Assembly (NCBI GenBank): GCA_949316235.1
Contig: OX438752.1
Location: 2,069,001-2,133,000 of the forward strand
From: Oegoconia quadripuncta
Lineage: Eukaryota; Arthropoda; Insecta; Lepidoptera; Autostichidae
Length of the DNA stretch: 64,000 bases
Direction: 5' to 3'
This document shows, in pieces, positions 10,617 through 21,066 of this stretch (the first letter of the stretch is position 1; each line of letters opens with the position of its first letter). A program made the position numbers and the translations under genes. The notes under the pieces were generated by a model, which was not told the DNA's origin, did no database searches, and was given only the letters and a program-made list of their open reading frames with translations.

Positions 10617-10968
10617 AAAATAAGATTCCAGTTGATATACAAAATCTTCCTCTCAATAAATTTAAAGATACTATAAAACAGAAACTTATTAACAAAGCAT
10701 ATTATAAAATATCAGACTATTTTGATGATAATCATCGCTGGACATAATCAGATCGTTCGCATGCCAGGCTATTTCACAATTAATAATGAAATTATAAAAG
10801 CCTTTATGTAAAATCAAAGCCTGAATTTAAAAGAGCAACCCTTTCTTGCTTGTTCTTCTCAGGTGAAAATTGCATTTTGAACAAGCAGTAGCTTAAAAAA
10901 TGTAAAATTTACTAATTTTAATTGTACTCTGTGTACCTACAAAATAAAGCAGTTTTGACTTTGACTTT
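10617..10968 (+). mobile_element. LINE-1 3' end
   Basis: TTCCAGTTGATATACAAAAT, ACTATAAAACAGAAACTTAT, TTGCTTGTTCTTCTCAG, ending AAAATAAAGCAG and TTTGACTTTGACTTT. Encodes the decayed C-terminal VPVDIQNLPLNKFKDTIKQK stretch. Confidence 0.85.
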
Positions 10969-11604
10969 CTTTGGACAAAGATTGGACACACACACATACA
11001 ACGCGATCAAATACATACTAGTCGTTTTTCGTCTGGAATTAAAAATAAAGACAGTGAACCGCTATCTCACCATTTCAAATACGAAGTTAAAGGAAAAATC
11101 ATTTTGGATAACAAGTTAAAAGTTTGAGGTCCTTTAAGGTCGTGGGAGTCATCTCTCCGACCGGCTATTTGGGGAAAAATTGCAAAGTTTTAATCAGGGC
11201 ATATGTTTGTGTCGATAGGGGACGGACTAGGTTGGTAACTAGTGACGAGGTTTTCAACTTCGACTTCTTTTTCTTTTTGATACTACATCATTTTCCCCAA
11301 CTGAATTTTGGTTAAAAATCTTCTTTTAAAAGAAAGAAAACATATACAATGGCATGCCCATTGTAAGCTGAATTCTTCCATGAAAATTGAGGAAATATAC
11401 CCTAAATAATATACATGGATTGTGGCAAAAACGTTTAGCCACAAAGGGAAAAGATGGAATTAACTATAAGTGGACTGTATTGAACAATAGATAATTATAA
11501 TATTCAGCCTTTAGGTACAGTGAAAAGCTATTACAATACGATTGTGATAGCTGTACTATCAAACCTTTCGCACTGAATAAAAATAGGCAAAAGCACCACT
11601 CACC
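10969..11604. other. No recognised feature
   Basis: No family recognised. Short frames of 60-65 codons here have no visible domain or repeat identity. Confidence 0.45.
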
Positions 11605-11870
11605 TCCGTTCCTTAATCGAGGACAACAGCCACGGGCGGCTCTCAGCTACGTTGATGCTATATCTTCAGGCTTCTACGAGTAATTTATATCGTCCCACGT
11701 ACGTATTTTCCATGCATCAAGACTCGCAATTGACAGAATAAGAAAACATTGAAAAGCGCGCGTCGAACGCGTATGAGGAGCGCATGCGTCAAGTGGCTCC
11801 CTCTCACAGGTGAAGTGCGAACCACGCGGTGAGCCCCAACTCTTGGTCGGGAAGTTATTTGGTACATCTA
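11605..11870 (-). other. Possible noncoding host exon with splice donor
   Basis: On the minus strand this low-repeat, CpG-containing stretch (GCGCGCGTCGAACGCGTATG, CCACGCGGTGAGCC on the plus strand) ends in AACGGAG followed by GTGAGTGG, which fits the splice donor consensus. No long frame is present. It might be a 5' UTR exon, but nothing else in the window confirms a gene. Confidence 0.2.
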
Positions 11871-11910
11871 CCTAAGTTAATCCAGACGAAAGGCTTGATT
11901 TAACATAGAT

Positions 11911-12092
11911 ACATAAACTTTATTCCAAATGGGGTGGTCAGAGATATCCCAAACAAGCGGGTGTTCCAAACTTTAAAATTTTAATTCTTGAAACAACATC
12001 CACGGTTCACCTTTTCGAATACAGAAATGCACACGTGACAGAGGGTGAAACGTGCAAATCTATAGAGGTTTTTTGGTGGAAAGTCCCTACAA
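11911..12092 (-). mobile_element. RTE-2 3' fragment
   Basis: ACTTTATTCCAAATGGGGTG, GTCAGAGATATCCCAAAC, AATACAGAAATGCACACGTG, TTTTTGGTGGAAAGTCCCT. This is the 3' part of an RTE-type LINE common in Lepidoptera; other pieces are at 14048, 32752, 40748, 41302 and 49015. Confidence 0.65.
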
Positions 12093-12257
12093 CAATCATA
12101 AAAATTTAATTTAGTTTATTTAAACTAAATTAAAAATATAAAACTGATAAGAATGCGTGGACATGAACCGCTCGGCAATATCCAGTATATTCTATTCTTA
12201 TTTTTCTTTGTCGAATCATAAATTTAACAGTTATTCCAAATTGTATTTGTATCGACT

Positions 12258-12330
12258 TATTTAAAAAGAGCAACCCCTGAGTTTCTTGCTCGTTCTTCTC
12301 TGGGGAGACTGCCTAGTGAATGAGCGATAA
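12258..12330 (+). mobile_element. Diverged LINE-1-like 3' UTR
   Basis: AAAAAGAGCAACCCCTGAGT, TTCTTGCTCGTTCTTCTCTG, then a weakened match. An older relative of LINE-1. Confidence 0.55.
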
Positions 12331-12649
12331 CTGTATGTCATGACGATTTCAAATGTTACTCTTATGACTTACGAAAACATTTTTGATTTTTTTTTAAACA
12401 ATATTTATTATTTACTAAGAATTACAAAATTGTTCTCTGTGACTGGAGTCACTGAAGCCAACGTTGGCCGCACGTCTGTAAAAAACCTCAAAATGGCAGT
12501 GAAATGCGGAAAACACCTGTAATATTGTAGCGTTACGCTTACCACGAGATTTGTTTTCATGCAACACGTGGTTTCGTTTATATGACAGAGACATTCAAAG
12601 TGGACACAAAACATACAATTATACATATTGTAAGAGGACTCCCCGATAT

Positions 12650-12760
12650 CACCACCCTGATGTTGGCCACACTCGGAATCGACCCTATATAAGGCGACGC
12701 GGAACGCGCTGCTCACTTTTTTCGCTGGGGAGCTCTCGATGAATAACATCTCTCCGCGTG
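12650..12760 (+). promoter_or_regulatory. Possible TATA promoter, perhaps an LTR remnant
   Basis: CTATATAAGG (12685-12694) is followed by GCGACGCGGAACGCGCTGCT, CACTTTTTTCGCTGGGGAGC. A good TATA box with a GC-rich stretch about 25-30 bp downstream resembles LTR retrotransposon promoters. No repeat partner is in the window, so this is inference. Confidence 0.3.
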
Positions 12761-12929
12761 TTCTGTTGATTTTTAATAATTGATTTTTGTAAAAAGAAAG
12801 AATTACAGTTTAGAATTAATATGTAACATATTTATTTTTTATTTCCAATTTCTTAAAATCTATAATATATACACATATCATACCGGATGAGTTTTTTGAT
12901 GAGAACACAAGCCAAGTTGCTTACTGTCG

Positions 12930-12985
12930 AACAAGATGGCGCTGTGTGTATGTCTAATGATGTTTAGATTTATTTAATATATTAA
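12930..12985 (+). mobile_element. SINE-B 3' end fragment
   Basis: AGATGGCGCTGTGTGTATGT, CTAATGATGTTTAG, then a TTTA-rich tail. Confidence 0.6.
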
Positions 12986-13140
12986 ATAAATAAATAGTTC
13001 TCAACTAACTACTGGCCGTAATTTTGTTTCAATACTCTTCATCGAAAATTTTCGATAGGTACTAACTTTTTCGATTTATGTATGTGCTTAATGCGTTTAA
13101 AATTTCAATTCCAAGAAATATCGAAGTCATTTAGAATTTA

Positions 13141-13402
13141 GAAATGAACATTGGTTGGACATAACTAGCCCGTTCGCATAACCAGGCTATTTCACAATTA
13201 ATAATGAAATATTATAATATAAAATAATATTTTTGTAATATAAAAACCTTTTTTAAAAGAGCGACCTCTCGAGTTTCTTGCTTGTTCTTCTCAGGGGAAA
13301 ATTGCCTCTTGAACAAGCAGTAGCTTTAAAAATGTAAAATCTGACTATTTTAAGTGTACCCTGTGTACCTAATAAAGCATTTTTCGATTTTGATTTTGAT
13401 TA
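13141..13402 (+). mobile_element. LINE-1 3' end
   Basis: CATAACCAGGCTATTTCACA, GAGTTTCTTGCTTGTTCTTC, AAATTGCCTCTTGAACAAGC, tail (TTTTGA)n. Shorter than the copy that follows directly. Confidence 0.85.
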
Positions 13403-13410
13403 AGATGAGA

Positions 13411-13742
13411 TTCTTTCAATAAATTTAAAGATACTATAAAATAGAAACTCATTAAGAAAGCATAATTATAAAATATGAGACTATTTAAATGATAATCATC
13501 CGTGAACATAATCAGATCGTTCGCATGCCAGGCTATTTTACAATTAATAATGAAATATAAAAATCTTTTTGTAATATAAAAACCCTGATTTTAAAAGAGC
13601 AACCCTTCGAGTTTCTTGCTTGTTCTTCTCAGGGGAAAATTGCCTCTTGAACAAGCAGTAGCTTTAAAAATGTAAAATCTGACTATTTTAAGTGTACCCT
13701 GTGTACCTACAAAATAAAGCATTTTTTGATTTTGATTTTGAA
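13411..13742 (+). mobile_element. LINE-1 3' end, head-to-tail with the previous copy
   Basis: TTTCAATAAATTTAAAGATA, TCGCATGCCAGGCTATTTTA, same UTR and (TTTTGA)n tail. The two copies are separated by only about 9 bp. Confidence 0.85.
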
Positions 13743-14047
13743 TTTGCTAATACTAATGTATATAGATACACTTATGTGTGCACTCGCTGTGTGTGTGAAT
13801 TTTATCTTTATTTTATAATATATTTGTGGTACCCGAAAATCACCCCCTGATTCGGACCTGTCTCGATTCAAGGCAGCGCCCTCTAACACAGGTTGGGGAC
13901 CACCTGAATTTTGATGAAACAAAGAAAGTTAGTTCACGAGTTGATTTGAATATTCTTACACCAAGATATTCATGTAACTTTCTATCATGTGTGTTACAAT
14001 GGATATTCTTTATTCGTATACTGCATATGGATATATACGTGCATACA

Positions 14048-14087
14048 TAATGTCACGAGGTTTATCCCAAATGGGGTGGTCTGATAT
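14048..14087 (-). mobile_element. RTE-2 tail fragment
   Basis: AATGTCACGAGGTTTATCCC, AAATGGGGTGGTCTG, truncated at SINE-A. Confidence 0.55.
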
Positions 14088-14093
14088 CTAATT

Positions 14094-14312
14094 GACGACC
14101 GATTGGTGTAGTGGATAGTGACCCTATCAGCGAAACCAACGGTTGCGGGTTCGAATCCCGCGAGGGGTAACTGTTTGTGTGATGAATACGAATATTTAAT
14201 CCCGAGTCTTGGATGTTTATATAAATATTTATGTATGTTTATCCGTTATCCATAGCATAAGCTTTGCTTAGTTTGGGACTAGATGACTGGTGTAAGGGTC
14301 CGAAATATTAAA
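14094..14312 (+). mobile_element. SINE-A
   Basis: Starts GACGACCGATTGGTGTAGTG (box A), has GCGGGTTCGAATCCCGCGAG (box B), and ends CTAGATGACTGGTGTAAGGG, TCCGAAATATT, A run. Full-length reference copy for the family here. Confidence 0.9.
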
Positions 14313-14597
14313 AAAAAAAAAACAAGTTATTGCCATAATAATAAATCAATTAAAACTGAGAGTTTGGCCTTGACTAGTTAATTTTAAGTTAATCTTGTTA
14401 GAGAGGAGGTATCTGAGTAAGCGAAGTAGAAATATCAAGGATAAATTTTATGTCTTTGTCGGACAAGGGACGGGCGTTGTTCTCTCTCTCTCTCTCGTGG
14501 TAAAGAGTAGCTCAGGCAATTGCGATATTATCAAGCTACCAAAGGCGAATTGGATATCAGGATGATACTAGAAATTTAACAGAACGATGTAATGGTC

Positions 14598-14652
14598 TTT
14601 TTTTTATGCATAACGGGTTCGTACTTGACCTCAATCACACCTGATGTTAAGT
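14598..14652 (-). mobile_element. SINE-C solo 3' tail
   Basis: T run, ATGCATAACGGGTTCGTACT, TGACCTCAATCACACCTGAT. Confidence 0.75.
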
Positions 14653-14798
14653 GTACTCAGAGGTGTACTCAGAGGGCTGTGTAAGCACGTTCTCTTTGAA
14701 AGAGAATTCGGGAGAAATATTGAAAAGATAAAAAAATATATATATCATTAAATGTTGGAATTGATTTGGTGTCGTGGTTTTGTTACACGTATATCAGT

Positions 14799-15030
14799 TT
14801 TTTTTTACGCACGACGGGTTGGTACTTGACCTCAATCACACCTGATGTTAAGTGAAGATGAGGTCGAAGGTGGAAGCGTGGCCCGGAAACCCCAACACAT
14901 TTGGGGGACTGGCTATCTTATCTCTGACAACCGGAACACAACAATGCTATTAACATTGCTGCTTGGCGGCAGATTTAGATATGATGGTGGTACCGAGCCA
15001 GGCGGACATTTAAAATGCCCAACCACCAAC
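14799..15030 (-). mobile_element. SINE-C, head missing
   Basis: T run, ACGGGTTGGTACTTGACCTC, GGAAGCGTGGCCCGGAAACC, TGCTGCTTGGCGGCAGATTT, then AAATGCCCAACCACCAAC. The tRNA-like head is absent. Confidence 0.85.
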
Positions 15031-15560
15031 TGCCACTTATGGGACGCGGGCCCGATCACCTCAAATCTTTCAGGAGGTAATTACAGACCATTTACACACA
15101 CAAATCAGTAGATTCAATTATGATCATGGAACCTGAGATGCTAACCGGTGAAGGGTAAACATTTGATTGCCCCTTTTGCCATCCAACTTGGCCTTCGCAT
15201 GCAATCTGTGGAATTGATCCGGAGTAGTCTAACAATCCCTGCTTCTCAAATTCCATGACCAACTTCTTATTAAGTAACGACTGACCGGATTCTTCCAAGC
15301 GTCTGTGATGATAGACAATCATAGTCACTCACGCTCGATGACGTGCTAAGTGGTGGTTCGTCTCCTTTGACGACGGTAGTAATATGAATTTTCATTTTCG
15401 ATGTCCAGATCTAACATTATTGTAAACCTCAGTGAGCGCCACCAGGTTGATTTCTTGTAGCAAACCGCGTATTATGATAGTCAGTTGAACGTTCGATTAA
15501 TGAATCCTATCGCTAATTTATCGCTATCAACGACATCTTCGTGAAGTGTCGCCTCCAACT

Positions 15561-16059
15561 TTATATATAACTTCATGGTTGAAACCTGACTACATCCAAA
15601 AGCAGACGAGTATCCGCTGATAGGTTTATGGTTTGCAGAATTTGTTTATGGAACTACCCTCTAGATTGCGGATCGCGGCAGATCGAATCGGATAAAACGA
15701 TAGAGTTCGCAGTATCTGTGCTACTCGTAACAGATACACGGTAACAGTTACTTTCATATCTTAATGAGTTTGAGCTTAATTTTGATCACAAATTATGCTG
15801 CAGATGAAGCTATAATGAACTGGCTTAGAAAGTGAAGGCACAGTTTTAGCATTTCCTACCTCGTTTTGAAAAAACGGAACTTTACGGGATTGTTGTCACG
15901 GTCTATATTCCCAGAAAAAGCAGATTGGAGTTGAAATTAACATTAAATACTGCGGAATATAGCTTCATATTGCTCTAAATCCATGCTTGCTTATCATTCA
16001 GATAGTCGGAAATTTTATAATAGCCTTTTGTACATAATATTTGTTTTATGATGGTCTTA
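15561..16059. other. No recognised feature
   Basis: Low-repeat sequence without a supported frame. Confidence 0.45.
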
Positions 16060-16290
16060 AAGGTAAATTTTGAATGTCAACTGGAACTTTATTTTAAAAG
16101 CGCCCCCTAAATGATTTAGTGACTTTGTGCAAACGGCTGACTTGAACACTAACTTTATTTTTACATTTTGTATATCACAATTTTTCTTAAGCGATTCTAA
16201 ATTTTTTCTGGCATACCTTAAGTTCTCGTAATCATATTTTGCGATGCTAATGTCAATATATGTATTTCTGCAGTAAGTAGGTAAATAATA
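16060..16290 (-). mobile_element. Diverged LINE-1-related C-terminus
   Basis: TTTTGAATGTCAACTGGAAC, AATGATTTAGTGACTTTGTG parallels LINE-1 (TTTTGTATATCAACAGGAAC, AATTACTGACTTTG) at perhaps 60-70% by eye. An old or distinct subfamily. Confidence 0.45.
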
Positions 16291-16297
16291 ATAGAAA

Positions 16298-16553
16298 AAT
16301 AAATAATCCTTGGACATACACACAATGCCATCTAGTTACACCTTAAGCAACTATAGAACTTAGGCTTGTGTTGTGGATACCAGATGGTTGATATACCAGT
16401 TAAATACATATTATTTTTTTGTAAATAAATACTTCTTATAAATGCAAACATAACTCGGGTACACATGTTCGTATTCATCATACGACGGACATGCATCATA
16501 CATATGCCCCATCCCCAGCGGAATTTGAACCCGCGACGACCTTTTGGTATAGG
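16298..16553 (-). mobile_element. SINE-B
   Basis: ATGCCATCTAGTTACACC, GGATACCAGATGGTTGATAT, GCGGAATTTGAACCCGCGAC (box B side), GACCTTTTGGTATAGG. The extreme head is lost. Confidence 0.8.
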
Positions 16554-16569
16554 TCCAATATTATTTTTT

Positions 16570-16700
16570 TTAATATCCTTAGATACACACAGCGCCATCT
16601 AGTTCCACAGTAAGCAACTATATGCTTGTGTTGTGGATACCAGCTGGTTGATATACTACATAAATACATTTTTTTGTAAATAAATACTTATTATAATAAT
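16570..16700 (-). mobile_element. SINE-B 3' half
   Basis: AGCGCCATCTAGTTCCACAG, TGGATACCAGCTGGTTGATA, TAAATACTTATTATAAT. The tRNA-like half is absent. Adjacent to another SINE-B. Confidence 0.75.
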
Positions 16701-17030
16701 TAGATAATACCTGTTACAGATATCGTATCCCATCTCTAGCTGACCCTTGTAAATATTATGCTGGTTATAAAACCTGCGGTTCGACTCATTTTAGTGCTGA
16801 GATATCTCCTCAGATGGCATTTCAGCTCACTGAGCCGAGCCCGAAACGTTAGTGATAAAAATTCACGACGTTTTTGACATTTTCATATCGGAACCGTTTC
16901 GGGGAAACGTTGATGATATTTGGACAATTATATTTGATCGTCTATGCAAAAGCAGTCTCAGAATTGCCGCGAGATTCGGATGGGGCTTGGTGTTTTTATA
17001 TGGTACAGATATTTTATTTTTAATAGTCTT

Positions 17031-17200
17031 ACAATGGTGTCGATTCGAATGTACACCAACTAAACTAAACTAAACCAAAACCAGTTTTAAAGTCGTACTG
17101 TCTCTTCCTCCCTGGAACAGTACAATGCGACGGCACCACTCCAAAACTGGTTTTAGTTTAGTTTAGTTCAGTTGGTGTACATCCTAATCGACACCATTGT
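17031..17200. repeat. Inverted repeat, 58-bp arms and 54-bp loop
   Basis: 17031-17088 (ACAATGGTGTCGATTCGAAT ... AAACCAAAACCAGTTTT) and 17143-17200 (AAAACTGGTTTTAGTTTAGT ... ATCGACACCATTGT) are near-perfect reverse complements. The loop contains TCGTACTGTCTCTTCCTCCC. Likely a MITE or fold-back element; flanks 16701-17030 are unassigned. Confidence 0.85.
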
Positions 17201-17407
17201 CACAGTCTATTGATGTTTTTGGTGTAAAATTGTCGCCATTTATGACATCCACTGGAAAAGATGAGGTGGATGAATTTTTTTGCTAGAAAGAATATTTCTA
17301 TTTTATTGTGAAGAATATACATGTCGGAGATGGGTGTGGGCGTTGCGAGCGACCGGGACGGTGCCAGTCGTAATAATATATATTAAAACGTACAACGTAA
17401 AGAGGTG

Positions 17408-17490
17408 TTTTTTTTTTATGATTGACTGGGTTCGTGTTTGACCACAATCTCACCTGATGGAAAGTGACGATGTGGTCGAAGATGAAGCAC
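17408..17490 (-). mobile_element. LINE-3 3' tail
   Basis: T run, ATGATTGACTGGGTTCGTGT, TTGACCACAATCTCACCTGA, TGGAAAGTGACGATG. Confidence 0.65.
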
Positions 17491-17511
17491 GGGAAGCAAG
17501 GTGTTATAAGT

Positions 17512-17606
17512 TTGTTGTCAGAGATAAGATAGCCAGTTCCTAAAATAAGATGGGGTTTCCGGGTCAGTACGCTTCCACCTTCGGCCTCATCTTCACGTAA
17601 CATCAT
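17512..17606 (+). mobile_element. SINE-C 3' half, interrupted
   Basis: TTGTCAGAGATAAGATAGCC, GGTTTCCGGGTCAGTACGCT, CTTCGGCCTCATCTTCACG, stopping at AACATCA. The continuation (GGTGTGATTG ... CCGCATAAAA) resumes at 18485. Confidence 0.8.
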
Positions 17607-17682
17607 AGGGTCTACTCTCTAACGAAAATATCTGTGTCAATTATAAACCAATCGTCATTATTATACTTTTGTTGTATATAGT

Positions 17683-18396
17683 GGACATGACAACGCAAGG
17701 AACGAAAGATAAACTTGCAGGTCACATAAGTCGCCTCCGCAAAGTCAGTAATACATTCAAAGGGTTATGTATACGCTTTTTCAATAAGGTTCCAGTTGAT
17801 CTACAAAATTTTCCTCTCAATAAATTTAAACATACTATAAAACAGAAACTTACTAACAAAGCATATTATAAAATATCAGACTATTTGATCCGAGAATATG
17901 ACGACCGGTTGGTGTAGTGGATAGTGACCCTGTCAGCGAAACCAACGGTTGCGGGTTCGAATCCCGCGAGGGGTAAATGTTTGTGTGATGAATACGAACA
18001 TTTAGTCCTGAGTCATGGATGTTTATATAAATATTTATGTATGTTTATCCGTTATCTAGTATCCATAGCACAAGCTTTGCTTAGTTTGGGACTAGATGAT
18101 TGGTGTAAGTGTCCGAAATATTTATTTATTTATTATTTATTTATTTAGATGATAATCATCCCAGGACATAATCAGATCGTTCGCATGCCAGATTATTTCA
18201 CAATTAATAATGAAATATAAAAACCTTTTTGTAATATGAAAACCTTTATGTAAAATCAAAGCCTGATTTTAAAAGAGCAACCCTTCGAGTTTCTTGCTTG
18301 TTCTTCTCAGGGGAAAATTGCATTTTCAACAAGCAAATGTAAAATTGACTATTTTAAGTGTACCTACAAAATAAAGCATTTTTGACTTTCACTCTG
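17683..18396 (+). mobile_element. LINE-1 3' end, split by SINE-A
   Basis: The C-terminal frame KDKLAGHISRLRKVSN, FNKVPVDLQNFPLNKFK runs to 17890 and breaks at CAGACTATTT. After SINE-A, LINE sequence resumes with TTTAGATGATAATCATCC and runs through TTGCTTGTTCTTCTCAG to the (TTTGAC) tail. Other LINE-1 copies are continuous at this point. Confidence 0.85.
17897..18133 (+). mobile_element. SINE-A nested in LINE-1
   Basis: Full-length: GACGACCGGTTGGTGTAGTG, GGTTCGAATCCC, CTAGATGATTGGTGTAAGTG, then a TTTATTTA tail. TATTT on both sides is a possible short target duplication. Confidence 0.9.
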
Positions 18397-18484
18397 AAGT
18401 TATGCAAATAAAGGATTCTTAGCAAATGAAAAAGTCCGAAGTTAGAGCCGTCCGAAGTTGTCTTCGTTAGAGAGTAGACCCCTT

Positions 18485-18530
18485 GGTGTGATTGAAATGA
18501 AGTGCTAATCCGCATAAAAAATAAAAAAAA
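18485..18530 (+). mobile_element. SINE-C tail (continuation of 17512-17606)
   Basis: GGTGTGATTGAAATGAAGTG, CTAATCCGCATAAAAAAT. Diverged but in the right order to complete the interrupted copy. Confidence 0.55.
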
Positions 18531-18943
18531 ACATCCATTGTTAAGTACTATGTGCAATAGACACGGCTTACAGTGGTAAGAGGTTGTACAATCTGCAAGT
18601 ATACAGTATTTAGTGGTACTCTGGTCTCCACCTGGTTACTCAGCATGCATTTAAATCGAATATTACTAACCGACGATAGTCGGGGGCCGGGCTGTGGCTT
18701 GCGGCTGTTCTTTGCGGATATTGCACTATAACCGAAGCCGTAGGTTTAATTTACTTAGGTGCCACCTGCCTCCGTTGGTATCCTGTTCGCCTGGTACCTG
18801 CGGGCTATTTCAACTAGTATAAGATCCCGTCAAAATTGAGTGGAAGATTTAACATTGCACTAACTAATAGAAAGTAAATGTACAGTTAAAATGATATTTA
18901 GCCACTCCACACATAGTTACACAGTTAATCTATTAACTATAAT
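18531..18943. other. No recognised feature
   Basis: Seemingly unique, including CGGGGGCCGGGCTGTGGCTT and TTCGCCTGGTACCTGCGGGC. No frame supported. Confidence 0.45.
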
Positions 18944-19078
18944 CTATAACATTATAAATGCTAAAGGTTGGATGTTTGTTTATTTGTTAATCACGGCGAA
19001 ACGGGTGAATGAAATTTACTATGTAGGTAGAACATATCCTGGATTAAAACATGATATTTTTTTCCAGATATGTAGTTC
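18944..19078 (-). mobile_element. LepR 3' fragment
   Basis: ACATTATAAATGCTAAAGGT, TGTTAATCACGGCGAAACGG, TAGGTAGAACATATCCTGG, the 3' half of LepR read on the minus strand. Confidence 0.6.
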
Positions 19079-19109
19079 CTATTAAACATATTTAATACAA
19101 GCTAGTCCC

Positions 19110-19302
19110 AACTAATATTATAATTGCGAAAGAGTGTGTGTATGTAAGTTTGTTACCTCTTCACGCCTAAACAGCTGAACGGATTTGGATGAAATTTGGT
19201 TGGTAGACAGATTAAGACTTGGATTAAAATATAGACTAATTTGTTTGCTGAACCAATTTTGATGAAATGTTCCACGCGGGCGAAGTCGTTGGCAACAACT
19301 AG
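19110..19302 (-). mobile_element. LepR copy
   Basis: ACTAATATTATAATTGCGAA, CTTCACGCCTAAACAGCTGA, GGATTTGGATGAAATTTGG, CCACGCGGGCGAAGTCG. Nearly complete with both ends. Confidence 0.65.
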
Positions 19303-19419
19303 TTTCTTTGAAACAAACAGTTTGCAGTAAATAAGTGACGCAATATCTTCGATTGTTATTTGATTTAGAATAAAAGCCAATATGGAAGTTCAACATAATA
19401 CCTACATTATGTAAATCTA

Positions 19420-20165
19420 CAAGTTAATTTAGCTATGTTCTACCTATATGCCAAATTTCATCCAATTCCGTTCATACGTTTTGCCGTGATTGATTAACGA
19501 ACAAATATACATTCAAACTTTCGTATTTATAATATTAGTTAAATGTTCCTGTACTGGGTGAACATTTACCCACACTCATAATTTGTCACCTTTTACCCCA
19601 GGGAAAATATGGTTTGTCCTCGGAAAAACGAATAATTTTCTTGAAACATTTAATAAAGTGTTGTAAATGTAGAATAGCAATTCTTAAAAATTAAGCATTT
19701 GTAAGAAAAGCAAGTACTAAGTAAGTAATTAAATAAGCTAAAGTTGAAAAATGTGTTTCATTAAAAAAAATGCTCAATTGATGAGTATTTCTCTAAATTC
19801 AAAATATTTAGGGTAATTATCGTTACAGAATAATAGTTCTCATATTTATTTCTTAAGCAATGCAGCTCGACGACATTTTCAGCTAAAACACATGCATGCC
19901 TAACTATATCATGCTTAGTTTTTTATCCATCAATAAGTTAACTGTGTTTAACGAAAGTCTACCTAATTAAATATCAGTTATTATTTACTGTTATTAAGAT
20001 ACAAATTAAAAATAGCGTTTTCTAAAAAAATCTAGATTAAGCACTCGTTTCTTTAGGCTTAATTATTCAAAATTGTTTAATATACCTATATAAGGTAACA
20101 ATGATATAAGTCGGTTCTGAACTATGTCTAGCTAAGCTAATTTTTTACCGCATTTTCCCTGGGCT
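19420..20165. repeat. Duplicated segment, copy 2 (uninterrupted)
   Basis: Collinear with 4090-5271 but lacks its LINE-3 and SINE-A insertions, so it preserves both empty sites. Visible similarity is about 90%. A small indel (CAGGGAAAATATGGTTTGTC) and a 15-25 bp insertion near 20035 also distinguish it. Confidence 0.85.
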
Positions 20166-20232
20166 ATTTCCTAAGTAATCTGTATCGTATAACTGTTTGT
20201 TAGCATTAATAAAATAACATAGACATCTAAGC

Positions 20233-20450
20233 GGTTCGATTCTTCATTCATAATGCGAACAGCCAAGGCATGGAACTCCCTTCCGGCGTCAGTCTTTCCT
20301 GAATCCTACAACCTTGGGATTTTCAATAGCAGGGTGAATAGCCATCTACTGAGATCGCATGCTTCATCTTCGGCTACATCGTTACTTCCCATCAGGTGAG
20401 ATTGTGTGGTCAAATGCGTATCCAGTTAACCATAAAAAAAAATCTAAACA
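20233..20450 (+). mobile_element. LINE-3 C-terminus and tail
   Basis: Frame 20233-20399 encodes SSFIMRTAKAWNSLPASVFP then ESYNLGIFNSRVNSHLLRSH and ends at TGA after LLPIR, the undamaged last ~55 residues of a Jockey/CR1-type protein. 3' UTR has CATCAGGTGAGATTGTG and an A tail. Confidence 0.85.
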
Positions 20451-20762
20451 ATTGGTTAAGGCCATAAGAAACGTCACCGTCGAGTGGAAGAATGAAGGAA
20501 CAATATATCAATAATTCCAGGACACTTCAGCTTTGACGTGTAAATCGTGTAATAAATGGATGTGGTTTATCTCAATTCATCATCCATCATACGTGAAAGT
20601 ACATGGATGTACGAATGAGTCACGGTAAAATTAAAGTGGCTTTAAATTGCTGAATCAACTCTTTATATTATAAAAATATCTTTATATTATATTATAATAA
20701 TAGTTATAATTGATCAACAGCCGATTTGTTTCCTATACAGAAGATTAAAAGAAGCAAGGAAT
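20451..20762. other. No recognised feature
   Basis: AT-rich; nothing assigned. Confidence 0.45.
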
Positions 20763-20998
20763 GTTTTTTATGCATAACGTGTTAGTACTTGACCTCAATC
20801 ACACCTGATTTTAAGTGAAGACGAGGCCGAAGGTGGTCGCGTACTGACCCGGAAACCCAAATATTTGGGGAACTTATCTTATCTCTGACAACCGGAACAC
20901 AACAATGCTATTAACATTGCTGTTTGGCGGCAGATTTAGATAAGATTGTGGTAGCTAGCCAGGCGGACATTTAAAACCAATGTTGTTTACGGAGGCGG
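20763..20998 (-). mobile_element. SINE-C with deletions
   Basis: ATGCATAACGTGTTAGTACT, GAAGGTGGTCGCGTACTGAC, GCTGTTTGGCGGCAGATTTA, CAATGTTGTTTACGGAGGCG. The box B region and several short blocks are deleted. Confidence 0.75.
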
Positions 20999-21066
20999 AT
21001 TTATTTTGCAATATTCGTTAGTGTAGTAAATTGTCCATTTCAAAATTCGAAAACCTTTTTCTACCA

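Larger units (their letters stand above)
14500..15560. repeat. Repeat-E copy 1, split by SINE-C copies
   Basis: 14500-14575 (GTAGCTCAGGCAATTGCGAT, AGCTACCAAAGGCGAATTGG) and 15096-15560 (CATGGAACCTGAGATGCTAA, CTTCTTATTAAGTAACGACT, GCGCCACCAGGTTGATTTC, TCGCTAATTTATCGCTATC) match 36995-37530 in the same order. The intervening DNA is SINE-C material at 14598-14652 and 14799-15030. Family unknown, with no coding frame. Confidence 0.8.
17607..18483. mobile_element. Composite bounded by ~19-bp inverted repeats
   Basis: The left edge GGGTCTACTCTCTAACGAA (17608-17626) is exactly the reverse complement of the right edge (18463-18481). The unit sits inside a SINE-C copy whose two parts lie on either side. 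Within it are a LINE-1 3' end and a SINE-A nested in that LINE. Only about 160 bp would belong to the element itself. I see no clean target duplication and no transposase. Confidence 0.55.

Noticed and set aside
14094..14170. tRNA-like sequence with good box A and box B
   Set aside because: It is the head of SINE-A, repeated at least six times with the same non-tRNA body. No functional tRNA gene is supported.
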